Source: Escallonia rubra
Lineage: Eukaryota > Streptophyta > Magnoliopsida > Escalloniales > Escalloniaceae
Length of the DNA: 64,000 bases
Direction: 5' to 3'
NCBI GenBank assembly: GCA_033065855.1
Contig: JAVXUO010003132.1
Location: 1 to 64,000 of the forward strand
Position numbers and translations under genes: made by a program. Of this stretch, positions 59,750 to 64,000 are shown one piece after another. The notes beneath the pieces are model-generated. The model was not told the DNA's origin. It saw only the letters and a program-made list of their open reading frames with translations, and ran no database searches. Each line of letters starts with the position of its first letter. Positions within the stretch are counted from its first letter, which is position 1.

Positions 59750-60099
59750 TTTTTTTTTTTTTTTTGGTTTTAGTATTTTGTATGGTTTTCAACCTAGGGA
59801 CCTTTTATTATTTTTCTTGAGAATGAAGTCAAATCCATAGCCAGTGGAATAAATAGATTTTTTTTTTAATTTTACTGCACCCAATGCATCTTTATGGGTA
59901 GCCTACGTAGCTCCATCTGAAATGTTACATCAAAATGTAAGTGCTGAGTAGTGTTCTTAAAGGAGGATTAGGTTAATCTTAATTCATTTACAATTCATAT
60001 GTTCAGGCATGATATTTCTTTAGTCGATATAGGTTGACTAAATGTGACAATTTGATTCCATCTAAATCGGCTAATAGGGCTGCACCCCCGTCATTATTT

Positions 60100-62400
60100 G
60101 CTTGATCATATAGGGCCCTGAACAATTAGGTTCAAAATTTTCTTGTGGCCTCTAGATTTGTCCAATGTTCTCTTTTAATACCAAGTCTCCTTCCTTTAAG
60201 CCACGTCCTTTACCCATTTACTGAACGCTCACGCAATTCGCTTCTGGTAACTCAGAAAGTGATAAAGGGCTTTTAATCTCTTTTCATCAGTCAACACTAA
60301 CTCTTCAAAGCGGTGTTGTACCCAATCTTCCTCGGCTATATGATTCTACAATAGTACCTCAAGAGAGGCTGCTTCTAATTCTATTGGGAGGACTACCTCC
60401 ATCCAATAAACTAATGAGTATGGGATAGCCCTAGTAGATGTTCTCATCGACGTCCTATAGCCCCAGAGGGCATATGGAAGTTTATCTAGCCAACTCCAGC
60501 AAGGCTCTATCACCTTGCTCAGGATATTCTTGGTGTTCTTATTAGCGGCCTCTAAGGCTCCATTGGTCTGTGATGGTAGGGTTTAGATTGATGTTTGACT
60601 ATACCATACTCTTCGGCTAAATCTATGACCTCTCTTTCAAAATACAACCGTTGCCGAAAATTAACTCATGAGAAAAGCCCAATCGGCAGAAAATGTTGGT
60701 CGGAATAAACTGAGTCACCTTCTTGGCATTTAACACGGCGTACGAGGTGGCCTCTACCCACTTCATGAAGTAATATGTGGCCATGAGTATACTCATGTCT
60801 GTTGGAAGCTTTTGCACTTATCTTTCCTATCATGTCTATTCCCTAAACTAAGAAAAGTCAATGAGATGTTATGTTGTACAACTCCCGAAGAGGGAGGTAT
60901 TCCAAGTTGGCGTAGACTTGGCATTTGTGACATTTTCTCACATGCTCGGTACAATCTCTTCCATGGTACTCCAATAGTATTTATGTTTGCAGCTGGGATT
61001 ATTAGTATCCCTACTAGGTCTGATGCAGCTGGTTGGGTTATGTTTGGGAAACCAGACCAGATCTCGTCAAATATGGCACAACGGTATTGGGCCAAAACAC
61101 GAAGCCCACGTCCTCAGAGTAATATTCTTCTACAGTAAAGGCCTCGTCTTCTATCAACTCTTCCCACGAGATGACATCAAACAACTTTGGTAAAGAGTCC
61201 AAAACATAAATTGGCAGAACATTCACATACTGGCCGACTTGAGTAATAAGCGTAGAAGGATCTATCACTCATAGAATATCATTGATATCATTTACCCTAT
61301 GAGCTGGTAAGGGTTCATTTTTTACGTTAGGCTTGGCAGAAGGGGAAACTTCGTCGCTATCGATAAGATCCTGAATGGCATGTCGGATACTGATGCATTT
61401 ATCTGTGGGATGTCCTTATATCCCTCAGGTATCATTGCTATTATAGGGTAGGAAGCAACTTGGAGATCATGCCCCTTCTCAAAAACTTCTCGAACACCTT
61501 GGGAAGTGGGGCATTCAACGGGATAAACTTCCTTTTGGCTCAATACTTATTTCTCTGGACATAACTTATTGCGCCCAGACATTGTTGACATTGTTGGTGC
61601 TGGAGGGTTTAGGTTAGGCATTGGAATTTCTGGCGATAACTCGATAGACTATGGGCTTCGTTTCTCGTGAAATGGTCCCCTTATTGATGACATCTTCATT
61701 TTGTACTACGTATCCCATTAAGGACTTGAATAACGTATGGTAGTGTCCAAAAATATAATCATGGTAGACCGATATCAGATTCTTCCTCACTATGTTCACT
61801 TATTCTTCTTCTATTAGGTGGATTGCCATCTGAGCAGACTTATTTTCCCATCTAATGATAAAAGCATATACCGATTCCCTTGGCTCTTGCTTGGTAGTCT
61901 CTAGGTCTCCACGACTGATGTCTAAATCAGCATTGTGCTGGAATTGATTTACAAACTCCCTTATACATCCTCCCACGTTCGGGCTAGAGCTCTTTCTAGG
62001 GTAAGAAACCATCGAGAGATGGCTCTTGTTAGAGTTCGATGGAAAAGCTGGATTAACTGATTCATGTTGACTTCATAGGGGTCAATGCACGCATGTACGT
62101 CTTGATGTGGATTTTGGGGTCAATAGTTCCATCAAACTTGTCCATATCAGGCATCTTGAACTTATGCAATAATTGGTCCTCCGAATTCAGGGTGAGTGTA
62201 CAGAGGTATAGCGGTCATCTGTTCTTCTCATTTGGGCAATCTGGGACTTCAAGTAAGGCCAATTTATCTTTCTATTGGGGGGTGACAGCTTTTTCTTCCT
62301 CATCTTCAGATTCATACTGCCATTCGAACACGGCCTTCTTCTTATCATCAGTCTTCTCAACCTTAGACTCATATTCTTGTTATTGTTACCTCTCTTCTTA
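60100..62400 (-). mobile_element. Ty3/gypsy remnant: gag and integrase, RT missing
   Basis: The minus strand has gag text near 62000-61800 (CIREFVNQFQHNADLDISRG, DLETTKQEPRES, FIIRW). The integrase region runs from about 61000 (YRACEKMSQMPS, a damaged zinc-binding end), through TYYFMKWVEATSY near 60770, to SWLDKLPYALWGYRTSMRTS near 60470. Only about 0.7 kb separates gag-like from integrase-like sequence, too little for reverse transcriptase and RNase H, so an internal deletion is likely. Many stops and shifts are present. The gag and integrase styles recall the Tat/Ogre branch. LTRs were not identified. Confidence 0.75.
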
Positions 62401-62689
62401 AGGTTTTCAATCTCCTCGGATGTCCGTGTCTACTGGTTTGCTAGGGCTGCAAAACTGGCCAAAAATCCTTATGTAGTTCGCCAACGATGCAAAACAAATC
62501 TACCAACTATAGGTCTTTTTTGGCCATTGGTGTTCGTTAGAGTTTCTTGGATGAATCTCGATACAAACCTCTTTTAGCCTTAATAGTATAGAGAAATTTA
62601 AAAATTTAATCACAAGGTCCACACACATAGATCTGACGCATTTATACCCCATAAGAGCCGGGGAGGGGGATAATTAGCTGCTGGGCATA

Positions 62690-62925
62690 TGACTAACCGG
62701 CCAATTGGTCAGTGGATTTATTTTTGGATTTTTTGAAAACTTATAGAAAGGCCATGATGCTGATTAACCGTCCGATTATCCAGTAGGTTAACCAACCGGT
62801 TGGTCAGAGGGTTTATGGTTCGGAAAGCTATACAATTCTGGACCGTTAAAGTTCTGACAAACCGTCTGGTAACCTGATAGGTTAACCGGCTGGTGCGTTA
62901 GTGGGTTTACGGTTTTGAACTGAAA
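62690..62925. repeat. Degenerate repeats with CCGG palindromic boxes
   Basis: About 85-90-bp units contain TAACCGGCCAATTGGTCAGT, AACCAACCGGTTGGTCAGA and TTAACCGGCTGGTGCGTTAGT. They may belong to an LTR of the neighbouring gypsy remnant. Confidence 0.65.
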
Positions 62926-62940
62926 ATATAGGGGAAGAAC

Positions 62941-64000
62941 TCAGAAATTGCCTATGATTGCTCTTTTTGGCCTGGAGTAACTGTCACCATCAAGGCCACG
63001 ATGAGGATAACGATTTCTTGAATCCCTGTATCCTGCTAAAGAATTATCTCGGTCACCACACACTTCATTTTTGCGACGCCATTGGTAATAAAATATGCCT
63101 CCTCGCATGACAAATTCCCTCTCAGGCCGAGAATATGAACCACCAAGGTTGTTAGATCTGCAAAATAGAAACAGTATAGTGCAACACTGGGGCAATGAGA
63201 ATATCCAAAAAAAATGAGAGAGAAAAAAATTGCGGGGTGGGGGGCGCTTCTAAGCAAGTACCTGCTATGTTGCATACGTGCATCTTGCACGGCGTCAACT
63301 TCCCCCTGGATTCCCTTGATCCAACCTCTCCTGCAAGTGAACTTTTCTCATCAAGCTCATCCATGTTATCATGATCAGATTTTTCACCCTTCCTTTCAGG
63401 AACGGTGTCAGGTATTGTTTTCCTTCCAACCATTCTATTGTTTTCATTATCACCTTTTTTCTCCATTAAACCATCATCACTGACTTGTATTTCTTCTGAG
63501 ATGGAAAAATCGGCAACGTCAAGATCTTCTTGATATCCATTATCAGACTCATAGTCGACATATTCAGTTTCCGCGTCCTCGACTTAATTTTCTTCCTAGG
63601 AATATAAAACTGGCTCCCTCAGTTCCACATCCTCAAACGGAGAATCATAACCTGCATGAAGTCCGGTCATGCTTCCCACACCAATCATGTGACTCTGTTC
63701 ATCATGAGATATGATAGGATCTTTTAAAGCACACTTATCACTGGAACTACTGGGACAAAAAAAACTTATCACTGGAACTACTAGGACCATTAACATGAAA
63801 AGAAAAACCATTTACAGTACTATCAGCAGTAGATTTGCCATCTCGTTCTTCAGCATCATGACCAATAACTGGTTGACCCTCCCCAGTGGAGGAAGGGGCC
63901 ACTTGCTCTGACTTACTTGCAGTATCCACAACTTCTAACGTCTTACAGGTAAGAGTGCTTATCACATCACCTGAAAGATTCCTGCTATCAATCAATCAAA
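62941..64000 (-). pseudogene. 3' part of an unidentified plant gene, with two stops
   Basis: The minus-strand frame enters from the right edge. It reads acidic, Ser-rich text (SPFEDVELREPVLYS), then TAG and TAA within five codons near 63583-63600, then open text VEDAETEYVDYESD and VPERKGEKSDHDN. A donor at CATAGCAG|GTACTTGC (about 63262) and an acceptor TTTTGCAG (about 63157) join QDARMQHSR to SNNLGGSYSRPEREF. The last exon is rich in Arg, Ser and Tyr and ends in GNF at 62941. A duplicated segment (ACTTATCACTGGAACTACT at about 63732 and 63764) disturbs the frame. It resembles uncharacterised acidic/RS-type plant nuclear proteins; I cannot name it. Confidence 0.5.

Overview
The window is nuclear DNA of a flowering plant, probably a eudicot. 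The evidence is long introns, chromovirus and Sirevirus-like LTR retrotransposons, hAT, CACTA and Stowaway remnants, and an orphan exon of a plant potassium-channel beta subunit (KAB1 type). I cannot name the species. No rRNA, tRNA, CRISPR array or organellar insert was seen. Nearly all clear structure is transposon-derived, and several elements are nested.

Left third (about 5.7-25.1 kb, minus strand): one long gene can be followed exon by exon. The joins keep frame across almost every intron. It has short N-terminal exons, a plant-mobile-domain-like exon with one in-frame TGA, a Ser/Pro/basic linker exon, and then a Ulp1/SENP (C48) cysteine-peptidase unit with its His, Asp, Gln and Cys visible. 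The whole peptidase unit is repeated once more downstream. Its exons have lengths 85, 81, 114, 135 and 42 nt against 85, 81, 114, 132 and 44 nt, with the same phases at nearly every junction. The second copy keeps the His-Trp and Tyr-Leu-Asp motifs, but no Cys box could be found. I consider this the most interesting object in the window. Intron 5 holds a solo LTR (target duplication CATTG) only 11 nt plus one target duplication from the splice acceptor. That LTR is itself split by a nearly intact Tekay/Del-type chromovirus (11240-20521, target duplication AAAAG). The chromovirus LTRs differ by about 1 percent, and its gag carries two TAG stops.

Middle (25-41 kb): AT-rich non-coding sequence, a degenerate ACC/CAC tract, short tandem repeats leading into a decayed hAT transposase gene (29.2-31.5 kb, plus), the KAB1-like exon (minus), a CACTA end, a G-rich block with quadruplex motifs, and two LTR remnants joined at 39632.

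Right third (41-64 kb): a plant-mobile-domain-like reading frame (plus) is split by a 2.98-kb solo LTR (target duplication GGCAA). Next comes a complete but decayed Copia/Sirevirus-like element (45776-58220, minus, target duplication ATACA) with gag, pol and a third ORF. Three later insertions sit inside it: a 1.46-kb solo LTR (GTTTG), a hAT-type MITE (ATAAGAAC) and a 383-bp solo LTR (CTACT). Then follow a terminal-inverted-repeat element with a C-rich core, a truncated Ty3/gypsy remnant (gag and integrase, no RT found), and the 3' part of an unidentified plant gene with two stops that runs off the window.

A recurring pattern is that several unrelated LTRs carry short tandem arrays built on palindromic boxes (GTCGAC, TTCGAA, CCGG types). 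All coordinates, translations and substitution counts were made by eye; no alignment or database search was run.
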